A stretch of DNA of 9,699 nucleotides from Paenibacillus sp. UBA6285 (GCA_002438345.1 DJUJ01000129.1:460-10158); one strand, 5' to 3'; shown: positions 1 through 5,759, counted from the stretch's first letter. Made by a program: numbers and translations. The notes: generated from the sequence alone by a model not told the origin.

Positions 1-259
1 GTTTGCCGAGAAGCTCGGACAGACGTTCAGCAGCAGTAGTCAAACGCATGGAATCTACGAATTGGCCTTTAGGACGACCCATGTGACTCGCGAGAATGAT
101 CTTTGCACCGTTCTCGATCAAATATTTAATGGTCGGAAGGGTTTCGCGAATACGAGTATCATCAGTGATCTTACCGTCTTCTACAGGAACGTTAAAATCC
201 ACGCGTACAAATACGCGTTTACCCTTTACTTCTACATCACGGACGCTCTTTTTGTTCAT
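1..259 (-). CDS. pgk: Phosphoglycerate kinase, N-terminal part (cut by window edge)
   Basis: Phosphoglycerate kinase transfers phosphate between 1,3-bisphosphoglycerate and ADP, the first ATP-yielding step of lower glycolysis, in the cytoplasm. Only the first 86 codons are present; the C-terminal ATP-binding half lies left of the window. The reading from ATG at 259 gives [20 protein letters not shown] followed by the substrate-loop motif DFNVP (about residues 21-25), then DDTRIR and HMGRPKG, which are signatures of the 3-phosphoglycerate-binding N domain. The start is fixed by a GGAGGA Shine-Dalgarno at 267-272. It follows gapA on the same strand after a 215-base spacer full of inverted repeats, matching the usual cggR-gapA-pgk order of Bacillales; tpiA, pgm and eno are expected beyond the left edge. 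No frameshift is seen. Confidence 0.97.
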   Translation of the reverse strand, partial: MNKKSVRDVEVKGKRVFVRVDFNVPVEDGKITDDTRIRETLPTIKYLIENGAKIILASHMGRPKGQFVDSMRLTTAAERLSELLGK

Positions 260-474
260 GATTAATTCCTCCACACCCAAAATTGTTTCTAGCAGGAAAC
301 AAGAAATACATCAAGCTAAAACGCCTTTGGCGTCCTTATAAGGACGGTAGCGTTTATGCGAGAATTATAAGGAAAAAATATAGAGTGAAACATATACTCC
401 CTTATAATTTTAGAAAGAGCGGAAACAAGGAACTTCTGTTTCCGCTCTATAGATGTTGCTTTATATCAAATCAA
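260..474 (-). promoter_or_regulatory. Structured gapA-pgk spacer with several inverted repeats
   Basis: The 215 bases between gapA and pgk contain no gene but several inverted repeats. In transcript order: a 12-bp stem (437-448 with 416-427); an AT-rich 12-bp pairing with one G-T pair (400-411 with 361-372); the perfect 16-base palindrome CGTCCTTATAAGGACG (331-346), flanked by AAACGC/GCGTTT (319-324 with 350-355) and competing with ACGCC-TTT-GGCGT (321-333); and a 7-bp stem TTGTTTC/GAAACAA (296-302 with 283-289) followed by TTTT just upstream of the pgk Shine-Dalgarno. A TATAAT hexamer (minus strand, 364-369) could be the -10 of a pgk promoter, but its -35 is poor. In B. subtilis the gapA region is known for mRNA processing and a separate pgk promoter; a similar role here is inference. 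Confidence 0.6.
411..448 (-). terminator. Stem-loop after gapA, weak or partial terminator
   Basis: A perfect 12-bp stem (437-448 pairing with 416-427, AGAGCGGAAACA / TGTTTCCGCTCT) with a 9-base loop begins 26 bases after the gapA stop. On the minus strand it is followed only by TTTCT and then A/T sequence, so the U-tract is short. It probably stops part of the transcripts or protects the gapA mRNA 3' end, letting some transcription continue into pgk. Full termination is less likely because pgk has no clearly better promoter of its own. Confidence 0.6.
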
Positions 475-1485
475 TTACTTAGCGATTTTAGCGAATTTCT
501 CCAAAGTACGAACCAATTGTGCAGTGTAGGACATTTCATTGTCATACCAAGCAACAGTCTTAACCAGTTGTTTGTCGCCAACAGTCAATACTTTAGTTTG
601 TGTAGCATCGAACAAGGAACCGAAAGTCATACCTTTGATGTCGGAAGATACGATTTCATCTTCAGTGTAACCATAAGTGTCTGGATCGGAAGCTGCTTTC
701 ATTGCTGCGTTGATTTCTTCAACAGTAACGCTCTTATCAAGAACAGTTACAAGCTCAGTCAGGGAACCAGTTGCAACTGGAACACGTTGAGCTGCACCAT
801 CCAATTTACCTTTAAGTTCTGGAATAACCAGACCGATTGCTTTAGCAGCACCAGTAGTGTTAGGAATGATGTTCTCAGCTGCTGCACGAGCGCGTCTGAA
901 GTCACCCTTAGCGTGTGGAGCATCCAAAGTGTTTTGGTCGCCAGTGTAAGCATGAATTGTAGTCATCAGGCCTTCAATGATACCGAACTTGTCGTTCAAT
1001 ACTTTTGCCATTGGAGCTAGGCAGTTAGTTGTGCAAGATGCGCCGGAAATAACAGTCTCAGTACCATCAAGAATGTCATCGTTAACGTTGTAAACGACAG
1101 TTTTCATGTCGCCAGTAGCTGGAGCGGAGATAACTACTTTCTTAGCTCCACCTTTCAAGTGTTTTTCAGCTGCTTCTTTAGTTGTGAAGAAACCTGTGCA
1201 CTCAAGTACGATATCAACGCCTAGGTCGCCCCATGGCAATTCTTCAGGGTTGCGGTTAGCAAGAACTTTAACTTCTTTGCCATTCACTTTGAAGAAGCCG
1301 TCATGCACTTCAACATCACCTTGGAATTTACCTTGAGTTGTATCATATTTAAGCAAATGAGCAAGCATCTTAGCGTCAGTCAAGTCGTTGATCGCTACCA
1401 CTTCGATACCTTCTACATTTTGAATACGGCGGAAAGCAAGGCGTCCAATACGTCCAAAACCGTTAATTCCAACTTTTACACTCAT
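475..1485 (-). CDS. gapA: Glyceraldehyde-3-phosphate dehydrogenase, NAD-dependent glycolytic type
   Basis: GAPDH oxidises glyceraldehyde-3-phosphate to 1,3-bisphosphoglycerate with NAD+ and phosphate; it acts as a cytoplasmic homotetramer. The 336-residue product has the usual length. It opens with the Rossmann motif [10 protein letters not shown] (about 7-16), and has ND at 33-34, where the acidic residue favours NAD. The catalytic motif [12 protein letters not shown] contains Cys151, with His178 in TTIHAY and the conserved C-terminal WYDNEMSY (313-320). The start is supported by AGGAGG at 1495-1500. It lies 115 bases after cggR on the same strand and is very probably cotranscribed with it from the CggR-controlled promoter. 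Codon use is strongly biased, as expected for a highly expressed gene, and leaves a long meaningless open frame on the opposite strand. Context and residues argue for the glycolytic GapA, not the gluconeogenic GapB. Confidence 0.98.
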   Translation of the reverse strand: MSVKVGINGFGRIGRLAFRRIQNVEGIEVVAINDLTDAKMLAHLLKYDTTQGKFQGDVEVHDGFFKVNGKEVKVLANRNPEELPWGDLGVDIVLECTGFFTTKEAAEKHLKGGAKKVVISAPATGDMKTVVYNVNDDILDGTETVISGASCTTNCLAPMAKVLNDKFGIIEGLMTTIHAYTGDQNTLDAPHAKGDFRRARAAAENIIPNTTGAAKAIGLVIPELKGKLDGAAQRVPVATGSLTELVTVLDKSVTVEEINAAMKAASDPDTYGYTEDEIVSSDIKGMTFGSLFDATQTKVLTVGDKQLVKTVAWYDNEMSYTAQLVRTLEKFAKIAK

Positions 1486-1600
1486 TGAATAGTTCCTCCT
1501 AGAATTCGTTTTATTTATTCAAAACAGACCGTGAAGCCTGTCATGACAACAATGTTAAGTATTATGCAAGATATATGTTCTAGTGCCTGCAATCTAAAAG
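1486..1600 (-). other. cggR-gapA spacer with short palindrome
   Basis: This 115-base spacer carries the gapA ribosome binding site (AGGAGG, 1495-1500) and a perfect 10-base palindrome TGTCATGACA at 1539-1548. I found no convincing sigma-A promoter: -10-like hexamers occur without a matching -35. In B. subtilis the cggR-gapA transcript is cleaved near the end of cggR, giving a stable gapA mRNA; this spacer is the corresponding place, but no cleavage site can be read from sequence alone. Confidence 0.45.
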
Positions 1601-2653
1601 CTACGAAGTTAGCTGTAACTGATTGTCAATTTCCTTGCCTATTTCTACAGCAGCAGCCTCGTCCGTGACGAGAATATTCTCCTGCCCGAAACGCAGCATG
1701 GCGTGAATGGCTTTGGCCTTTGGTTTGCCTCCTGCAATACCGATAACGGTTTCCGTCCGAATAATATCTTCTAGACGTAGACCCATCGTAAGCATGGTAT
1801 GGACAACCTGACCATTTTCATCGAAGTAATAGCCAAAGGATTCGGCCACTGCTCCCTCATCCTGGATTTCTGAGACCGTAGCCTCATCCAGCTTGCGACG
1901 ACGAGTCATCTCAATGGCATCCCCAATTCCATGTACAATAATACGCGAACTGCGGATGATTTGTACAATCTCTCCAATATTAGAGTCAAGTGCTAGTGAC
2001 TGGTAAGCATCCCCACTAAGTAAATCAGGTACATGCAGCAACCGGTAATTCGCTCCAACCCGTTTTGCCATTGTTGAGGCAATCGTATTGGCTTGAATCT
2101 CCATACTCTCTCCTAATCCACCACGCGCCGGAACAAACCAAGCGTTCTTATAGGAAAGGGATAAAGGCGGTGTCAGTTGATCAGCCATATCGGCAAGCGT
2201 TGATCCACCTGTGACAGCAACAATATCATCTGTACGAAGTACACTGAGCAGCGCTTTTGCACCTGCCCGGCCAAGCTCACGTTTGGTGAAAGGCGATGAC
2301 TCACAATCACCCGGTACCACAATAACTTTATCCAGACCGTACGTTGCCCGAATTTTCTCTTCCAACTCATCCAGACCAAACAGGCTCTTAACGACCGGCT
2401 CTAGCAAATCAAGCAGTCTACGCCCAGCAGCGCTAATGCGCATGCCAACGCTCTCGATCTCAATGAGCCCTTGCGATTTCAGAAGATCCGTCTCGGCACG
2501 CAGTACCCGCTCGGTCATATCAAGCGAAGCGGCAAGCGTTCTGCGCCCAATTATATCGGACAGCATGATCTGATGAAGAATCGTGTAACGTCTCTTAAGG
2601 GTTTCCATGAGATCAGGCAGAAGCTGCTTTTGGATATCTAATAAATTACGCAT
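1601..2653 (-). CDS. cggR: CggR, central glycolytic genes repressor (SorC/DeoR family)
   Basis: CggR represses the gapA operon; fructose-1,6-bisphosphate binding relieves repression when glycolytic flux is high. The product is 350 residues, close to the roughly 340 of B. subtilis CggR. Residues about 25-85 form the winged helix-turn-helix (RYTILHQIMLSDIIGRRTLA, then DMTERVLRAETDLLKSQGLI). The remainder is the sugar-phosphate-binding SorC-type domain, with VTGGSTLADMA (147-157) and VPARGGLGE (174-182), both typical of the phosphate-binding pocket. The start at 2653 has an AGGAGTG ribosome binding site at 2659-2665. It is the first gene of cggR-gapA-pgk, so the repressor controls its own gene. 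A matching operator and a sigma-A promoter lie just upstream. No damage is seen. Confidence 0.95.
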   Translation of the reverse strand: MRNLLDIQKQLLPDLMETLKRRYTILHQIMLSDIIGRRTLAASLDMTERVLRAETDLLKSQGLIEIESVGMRISAAGRRLLDLLEPVVKSLFGLDELEEKIRATYGLDKVIVVPGDCESSPFTKRELGRAGAKALLSVLRTDDIVAVTGGSTLADMADQLTPPLSLSYKNAWFVPARGGLGESMEIQANTIASTMAKRVGANYRLLHVPDLLSGDAYQSLALDSNIGEIVQIIRSSRIIVHGIGDAIEMTRRRKLDEATVSEIQDEGAVAESFGYYFDENGQVVHTMLTMGLRLEDIIRTETVIGIAGGKPKAKAIHAMLRFGQENILVTDEAAAVEIGKEIDNQLQLTS

Positions 2654-2698
2654 ACTTTCACTCCTGCAACTTCGTCTTCCTCTATTCCCTTGTTCATG

Positions 2699-2734
2699 GT
2701 CTCAAAATGTCCCGGGTAAACTTTTTAAGTCCCA
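2699..2734 (-). promoter_or_regulatory. CggR operator, two direct half-sites
   Basis: On the minus strand the site reads TGGGAC-N6-AGTT-N4-CGGGAC-N6-AGAC. This matches the B. subtilis CggR operator form CGGGAC-N6-TGTC-N4-CGGGAC-N6-TGTC in total length (36 bp) and every spacing; the second CGGGAC is exact, the first differs by one base, and the TGTC elements are degenerate. It begins at about the predicted transcription start and lies wholly inside the cggR 5' leader, the expected position for a repressor that blocks RNA polymerase leaving the promoter. Confidence 0.87.
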
Positions 2735-2739
2735 CTCAT

Positions 2740-2768
2740 ATTCTAACCAAATATTGCTCGAAGTGCAA
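2740..2768 (-). promoter_or_regulatory. Sigma-A promoter of cggR-gapA operon
   Basis: The minus strand carries TTGCAC (-35, 2763-2768), a 17-base spacer and TAGAAT (-10, 2740-2745). Transcription would start near 2733, giving a leader of about 80 bases that contains the CggR operator. The match to the sigma-A consensus is good at both hexamers and the position fits the operator. Confidence 0.85.
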
Positions 2769-2948
2769 GTCTTCCGAGAGTAGAATTCTCCACCCCAAGT
2801 CTTCTTATACATTTATAAGGTCAGGGAGAGGTACGGCGCCTAAAACCCATCATTAATTAACTTAGATTCTAAAGCTGATTGAAAGCGAATGTATTCTTGT
2901 CCACCTTGAACACAAAGGATAAAGCCCGTGCACGGTATTATTAATACA
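2769..2948. other. Intergenic region between divergent cggR and tRNA-Arg units
   Basis: No gene is supported here; the only open frame runs through the tRNA on the opposite strand. Visible structure is limited to a 9-base direct repeat CAAGTCTTC (2766-2774 and 2796-2804), the inverted repeat CTTATA-CATT-TATAAG (2804-2819) and the 10-base palindrome CCGTGCACGG (2926-2935). The rest looks unremarkable. The repeats may be part of the upstream control of cggR, but nothing known is recognised. Confidence 0.4.
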
Positions 2949-2977
2949 TTGCAATTACACAGAAATTGTATTATAAT
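2949..2977 (+). promoter_or_regulatory. Sigma-A promoter of tRNA-Arg
   Basis: TTGCAA (2949-2954), a 17-base spacer and a perfect TATAAT (2972-2977) lie directly before the tRNA. The predicted start near 2984 leaves only about four leader bases. This is a strong promoter, as expected for a stable RNA gene, so the tRNA is its own transcription unit. Confidence 0.88.
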
Positions 2978-2987
2978 CATTTTTGTT

Positions 2988-3062
2988 GCGCCCGTGGTCC
3001 AATGGATATGACGTAGGCCTCCGAAGCCTGAGATCCAAGTTCGATTCTTGGCGGGCGCGCCA
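2988..3062 (+). tRNA. tRNA-Arg, anticodon CCG
   Basis: The 75-base sequence folds as a complete cloverleaf. The acceptor stem is GCGCCCG (2988-2994) with CGGGCGC (3052-3058), discriminator G at 3059, and an encoded CCA at 3060-3062. The anticodon stem TAGGC/GCCTG closes the loop CTCCGAA with anticodon CCG at 3021-3023, which reads the arginine codon CGG. The T arm is CCAAG-TTCGATT-CTTGG (3035-3051). The D stem is short (GTC/GAC, three pairs) with GG in the loop. It stands between its own promoter and terminator, immediately upstream of clpP; I recall a tRNA-Arg beside clpP in B. subtilis as well. Confidence 0.96.
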
Positions 3063-3113
3063 TTAATTTCACTTTCGTACATAATTTAGTAGTGCCTATA
3101 TTACTACTTAACC

Positions 3114-3141
3114 AAAGAGCCGCGTGTCGGCTCTTTTTTTT
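3114..3141 (+). terminator. Rho-independent terminator of tRNA-Arg
   Basis: The stem AGAGCCG / CGGCTCT (3116-3122 with 3128-3134) has a 5-base loop, is extended by flanking A-T pairs, and is followed by an eight-T run ending at 3141. It ends the tRNA transcript about 50 bases after the CCA and insulates the clpP promoter that begins 10 bases later. Confidence 0.92.
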
Positions 3142-3150
3142 GAATATAAG

Positions 3151-3167
3151 TTTGACTTTCTTTGACT
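3151..3167 (+). promoter_or_regulatory. CtsR operator of clpP
   Basis: TTTGACTTTCTTTGACT is a tandem heptad repeat (TTTGACT, 3-base gap, TTTGACT). Its reverse complement fits the CtsR consensus RGTCAAANANRGTCAAA without a mismatch. The second heptad contains the clpP -35 box, so bound CtsR would block RNA polymerase. CtsR normally represses clpP, clpC and clpE until heat or protein-damage stress releases it. Confidence 0.9.
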
Positions 3168-3190
3168 TTTTGTTTGAATTTGTTTATCAT
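3162..3190 (+). promoter_or_regulatory. Sigma-A promoter of clpP
   Basis: TTGACT (3162-3167), a 17-base spacer and TATCAT (3185-3190) form a good sigma-A promoter with a predicted start near 3197. The leader of about 60 bases ends in AAGGAGG (3241-3247). The -35 lies inside the CtsR operator. Confidence 0.85.
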
Positions 3191-3255
3191 GTGGGTAATA
3201 CGGCAAGAGTAAAAATGAATACATTTGAAGAACCAATATCAAGGAGGTTTTCCAC

Positions 3256-3852
3256 GTGAGTTATATTCCTATGGTAGTAGAACAGAGCAACCGCGGTGAG
3301 CGCGCTTATGACATCTATTCCCGCCTGCTGAAGGACCGCATCATTTTCCTTGGAACGGAGGTTAATGACGTGGTAGCCAATTCTATCATCGCACAAATGC
3401 TGTTCTTGGCTGCCGAAGATCCGGAGAAGGACATTCACCTTTATGTGAATAGCCCCGGCGGTTCCATTACTGCAGGCATGGCTATTTTTGATACAATGCA
3501 GTACATTAAACCGGACGTTTCCACCATCTGTGTGGGTATGGCAGCTTCCATGGGAGCTTTCCTACTTAACGCTGGCGCTAAAGGCAAACGCTTCGCGCTG
3601 CCTAACAGTGAGATCATGATTCACCAACCTCTGGGTGGTGCTCAAGGTCAAGCAACGGATATCGAAATCCGTGCCCGCCGTATCCTGAAATTGCGTGATA
3701 AGTTGAATCGTATTCTTGCAGAACGTACGGGTCAACCGCTAGAACGTATTGAGAAGGATACAGATCGTGATTACTTCATGACTGCTGCAGATGCGGCAAC
3801 TTACGGTATCGTTGATAAAGTCATCGAGAAGACACTGCCTAGCGGTGTGTAA
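3256..3852 (+). CDS. clpP: ATP-dependent Clp protease proteolytic subunit ClpP
   Basis: ClpP is the cytoplasmic serine peptidase that forms a double heptameric barrel and degrades proteins fed to it by ClpC, ClpE or ClpX. The 198-residue product has the usual length. The catalytic triad is visible as Ser98 in GMAASMGAF, His123 in [12 protein letters not shown] and Asp172 in DTDRD. The oxyanion-hole motif [10 protein letters not shown] (65-74) and the N-terminal [20 protein letters not shown] are also typical. The start codon is GTG, set eight bases after an excellent AAGGAGG. There is no long propeptide, as in other Bacillales. It is a single-gene unit under a CtsR-overlapped promoter and ends at a strong stem-loop, so heat-shock control by CtsR is expected. 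Confidence 0.98.
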   Translation: MSYIPMVVEQSNRGERAYDIYSRLLKDRIIFLGTEVNDVVANSIIAQMLFLAAEDPEKDIHLYVNSPGGSITAGMAIFDTMQYIKPDVSTICVGMAASMGAFLLNAGAKGKRFALPNSEIMIHQPLGGAQGQATDIEIRARRILKLRDKLNRILAERTGQPLERIEKDTDRDYFMTAADAATYGIVDKVIEKTLPSGV

Positions 3853-3870
3853 GCTATAAAACAACAACAC

Positions 3871-3923
3871 AAAGAGGCTGTGCCCTATCCACTTGATGGT
3901 TAGAGTACAGCCTCTTTACTTTT
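3871..3923. terminator. Bidirectional terminator between clpP and the SGNH hydrolase gene
   Basis: A perfect 11-bp stem AAAGAGGCTGT / ACAGCCTCTTT (3871-3881 with 3907-3917) encloses a 25-base loop that can partly pair further (CTA/TAG and CCA/TGG). TTTACTTTT follows on the plus strand, and the AAAGAG flank gives CTCTTT and later TGTTTT on the minus strand. It lies between converging genes and can plausibly stop both. Confidence 0.82.
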
Positions 3924-3950
3924 CGGACCACTACTATACACAAATCTCAA

Positions 3951-4589
3951 TTAAACCAAACTGCCATAACCAAGCGCATCGAGTTTCTCAGCAATCACAC
4001 GGTAACCCCGGCCATTAGGATGTAAGTGGTCAATAGATAAAAGCCCTCTCTCGTTTCCTGCAAACTCACTATAAATAGAAGCAAATCCACACACTCGGCT
4101 GCTGTACTGCGATGCATAGCGATTAAACTGACTTACCCACTCTGTCGCACCTACTACCTGAGGATAGGGATTATACAATCCCACAATTCGAATGATAAAA
4201 GGTCTGCGCGTTCCCGCCTTCAATTGTATGAGGATACTCATAATTACAGCGAAATTTTGTTTGCATTCCTGCAGTGATCTTCGCAGCTCTGTAGATAAAT
4301 TTTCAGGGTGTCTAGCTGCAGATTTCGCAGCATGAATTAAATCATTTCCACCAATCGATAGAGTGATAATGTCAGCTGCTCGAATGGCTTCGCGAGTCAT
4401 AGAACTCCCGCGTAGCCGCTGTTCCAACTCAGAAGTAGTCAATCCATTCACGCCCAAATTCGTAGAGACTACATTAGAACGCAGTCTCCCTTCCGCCATT
4501 CTACGGTACACCGGAACAAAACCGTTACCTGGCAGAGCGCCAAATCCAGTCGTCAAGGAATCGCCAATTGCAGTGTATTGATAGCTCAT
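3951..4589 (-). CDS. SGNH/GDSL-family esterase or lipase, probably cytoplasmic
   Basis: SGNH hydrolases are serine esterases acting on lipid, acyl or acetyl esters; the substrate here cannot be told. The 212-residue product is a single compact domain with all four family blocks: AIGDSLTTGFG with nucleophile Ser11, LGVNG with Gly46, SIGGNDL with Asn82, and DHLHPN with Asp187 and His190. There is no signal peptide, transmembrane segment or lipobox, so it should act in the cytoplasm unless exported by another route. The start at 4589 has GGGGGAG at 4594-4600. It is transcribed toward clpP, separated from it by a shared terminator, and lies 265 bases after the SIMPL gene, which has its own terminator, so it is probably monocistronic. 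Its leader holds a possible six-codon reading frame ending on the start codon. Confidence 0.9.
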   Translation of the reverse strand: MSYQYTAIGDSLTTGFGALPGNGFVPVYRRMAEGRLRSNVVSTNLGVNGLTTSELEQRLRGSSMTREAIRAADIITLSIGGNDLIHAAKSAARHPENLSTELRRSLQECKQNFAVIMSILIQLKAGTRRPFIIRIVGLYNPYPQVVGATEWVSQFNRYASQYSSRVCGFASIYSEFAGNERGLLSIDHLHPNGRGYRVIAEKLDALGYGSLV

Positions 4590-4606
4590 AGCTCTCCCCC
4601 GTTCAT
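4586..4606 (-). CDS. Possible leader peptide MNGGEL before the SGNH gene
   Basis: On the minus strand ATG at 4604-4606 opens six codons (M-N-G-G-E-L) whose TGA overlaps the ATG of the SGNH gene as ATGA. An SD-like AAAGGGAG lies upstream (GGGAG at 4617-4621, 10-base gap). Its GGG-GGA-GAG codons are themselves the downstream gene's ribosome binding site, so translating it would both use and cover that site. It may be chance; only the layout suggests translational coupling. Confidence 0.25.
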   Translation of the reverse strand: MNGGEL

Positions 4607-4782
4607 AAACTAGTTACTCCCTTTAGCATATGAATTAGAGATGACTCTGGTAAGGGGGAGATGTCCAGTGCTAACACCCGCGGTTACGATTTCTCTATTT
4701 ATTTGGTAAACCTACGCCCGATTTACGTACTAATTCTTGTGAGGTATTCATCATTAAACAAAATTATAGATATTTCACACAT
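4590..4782 (-). other. Long leader of the SGNH hydrolase gene
   Basis: About 190 bases separate the SIMPL terminator from the SGNH start. No convincing promoter is seen: the best minus-strand candidates match the sigma-A consensus in only about half the positions. TCTCCCCC (minus strand, 4661-4654) can pair with the gene's own GGGGGAGA (4600-4593), and its CCCTT part could pair instead with the AAGGG near 4620. The plus-strand frame beginning at 4661 is not considered a gene. Confidence 0.35.
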
Positions 4783-4827
4783 AAAAAAAGAGGTGCTCCC
4801 CACTATTACTAGTGGAAGATCACCTCT
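4783..4827 (-). terminator. Rho-independent terminator of the SIMPL-domain gene
   Basis: On the minus strand AGAGGTG (4827-4821) pairs with CACCTCT (4795-4789), with an inner CCACT/AGTGG pairing (around 4811-4815 and 4800-4804), followed by seven Ts (4789-4783). It begins 27 bases after the stop codon. Confidence 0.92.
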
Positions 4828-4854
4828 CCTCTCTGAATTCATCTTGTTCTGCTA

Positions 4855-5610
4855 CTATTTCAATTCATACATCACGCTCAGCTGTGTTGTAACTTTAACT
4901 ACTCCCGGTTGAACGGATGTGCTTGCACCAGCATCTGCTGCAGCCATATCCATTTTTAGATTCTGTTCATAATAAACCGGAGTGATATTGCCATCATTTT
5001 GGCTGACTGTGATTACTTGACCCAAGCTACGTTTAGCTGCCTTAGCAATAGCTCCTGCTTTAACATCTGCGTTCGCCATCGCCTTTTCAATCACCTGAGC
5101 TTCAAAGGCAGAAGTATCTTCCACGGAAAAACGTGCATTTCCGATATTATTTGCCCCTGCCGCAGATGCAGCGTCTAACAATTCACCAACCTTGGTTAGA
5201 TCTCTATAAGACACTAACAGCGTATGATTCGCGTTGTATCCTTTCACTTGCTGTCCTTCTTTTTCGCTATAACTATAGTTGGGTTGCACATAGAATTGGG
5301 TACTTTGAATATCCTTATCTACGATTTTCCAAGTCCCTTTCAGTAGTGTAGTGATCTTTTGGATTTTAGCAGCATTTGTTTTTTGCGCTTCTTGCGCGGT
5401 TGCAGCCGTAGTATCCACACCGATGGACAAGTATACAATATCCGGCTTGATGGACAATTCACCTTTACCTACTACACTAACGACATTTTTCTGCACATCA
5501 TCTGCGTAAGCCTTTGCAGGACCTTGGAAGACACCACTCATGCTGATCCCTCCAATTAACAAACTCCCTACGATCAACACTGAACCGATTTTCTTTACCA
5601 AACCTTTCAT
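4855..5610 (-). CDS. Secreted SIMPL-domain (DUF541) protein
   Basis: The 251-residue product begins with a classical Sec signal peptide: MKGLVKK, a hydrophobic core at about 9-28, and a likely signal-peptidase-I site after AYA (residue 36). The mature part, about 41-249, matches the SIMPL/DUF541 family: it opens with VVSVVGKGELSIKPDIVYLS, has the mid-domain STQFYVQPNYSYSE and GYNANHTLLVSYRDLTKVGELLDAA, and ends TTQLSVMYELK. There is no LPXTG motif, lipobox or second membrane segment, so release to the wall space or medium is expected. The biochemical role of the family is poorly defined. Three consecutive features support a stand-alone unit: the HPr terminator upstream, its own promoter at 5645-5674 and a terminator downstream. 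AAAGGGG lies nine bases before the ATG. No link to the neighbouring genes is evident. Confidence 0.88.
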   Translation of the reverse strand: MKGLVKKIGSVLIVGSLLIGGISMSGVFQGPAKAYADDVQKNVVSVVGKGELSIKPDIVYLSIGVDTTAATAQEAQKTNAAKIQKITTLLKGTWKIVDKDIQSTQFYVQPNYSYSEKEGQQVKGYNANHTLLVSYRDLTKVGELLDAASAAGANNIGNARFSVEDTSAFEAQVIEKAMANADVKAGAIAKAAKRSLGQVITVSQNDGNITPVYYEQNLKMDMAAADAGASTSVQPGVVKVTTQLSVMYELK

Positions 5611-5644
5611 ATTAGCCAGCCCCTTTCAATTTTTGTAATTTGTT

Positions 5645-5674
5645 ATTATCCTCTAGACGAGTCTTTTTGGTAAA
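5645..5674 (-). promoter_or_regulatory. Probable promoter of the SIMPL-domain gene
   Basis: Minus-strand TTTACC (5669-5674), an 18-base spacer and GATAAT (5645-5650) give a moderate sigma-A promoter about 35 bases before the start codon, just past the HPr terminator. Confidence 0.6.
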
Positions 5675-5705
5675 TGTTGCACGGCTAAATCTATTTTTTT
5701 GTATT

Positions 5706-5729
5706 AAAAAAAGCCCCTAGGGGCTTTTT
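5706..5729 (-). terminator. Terminator closing the glucokinase-to-HPr cluster
   Basis: The perfect palindrome AAAAAGCCCC-TAGGGGCTTTTT (5708-5729) forms a GC-rich hairpin with a run of seven Ts on the minus strand (5712-5706). It lies 30 bases after the HPr stop codon. The five Ts on the other side mean it could also act on plus-strand transcripts. Confidence 0.93.
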
Positions 5730-5759
5730 AGTCATGCGATAAAAAGTCATTTCAAAAGA

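Noticed and set aside
283..1020. 245-codon open frame on the plus strand
   Set aside because: It is antisense to gapA and follows from that gene's biased codons. The composition is rich in Ser, Cys and Phe with no domain, and there is no Shine-Dalgarno.
2211..2573. 120-codon plus-strand frame opposite cggR
   Set aside because: Shadow of the cggR DNA-binding and hinge region; no ribosome binding site and a Ser/Arg-rich composition.
2988..3062. tRNA-Arg as an integration site for a mobile element
   Set aside because: No integrase gene and no duplicated tRNA 3' end is visible nearby; the flanks are an ordinary promoter, terminator and clpP.
2840..3082. 80-codon minus-strand frame across the tRNA
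   Set aside because: It reads through the complement of the tRNA-Arg gene; the NRTWISGFGGLRHIHWTTGA stretch is a typical translated-tRNA artefact.
4661..4912. 83-codon plus-strand frame with GGGGGAG right before its ATG
   Set aside because: The Shine-Dalgarno is only about two bases from the ATG, the frame crosses the SIMPL terminator and ends inside the antisense of that gene, and the protein has no recognised motif.
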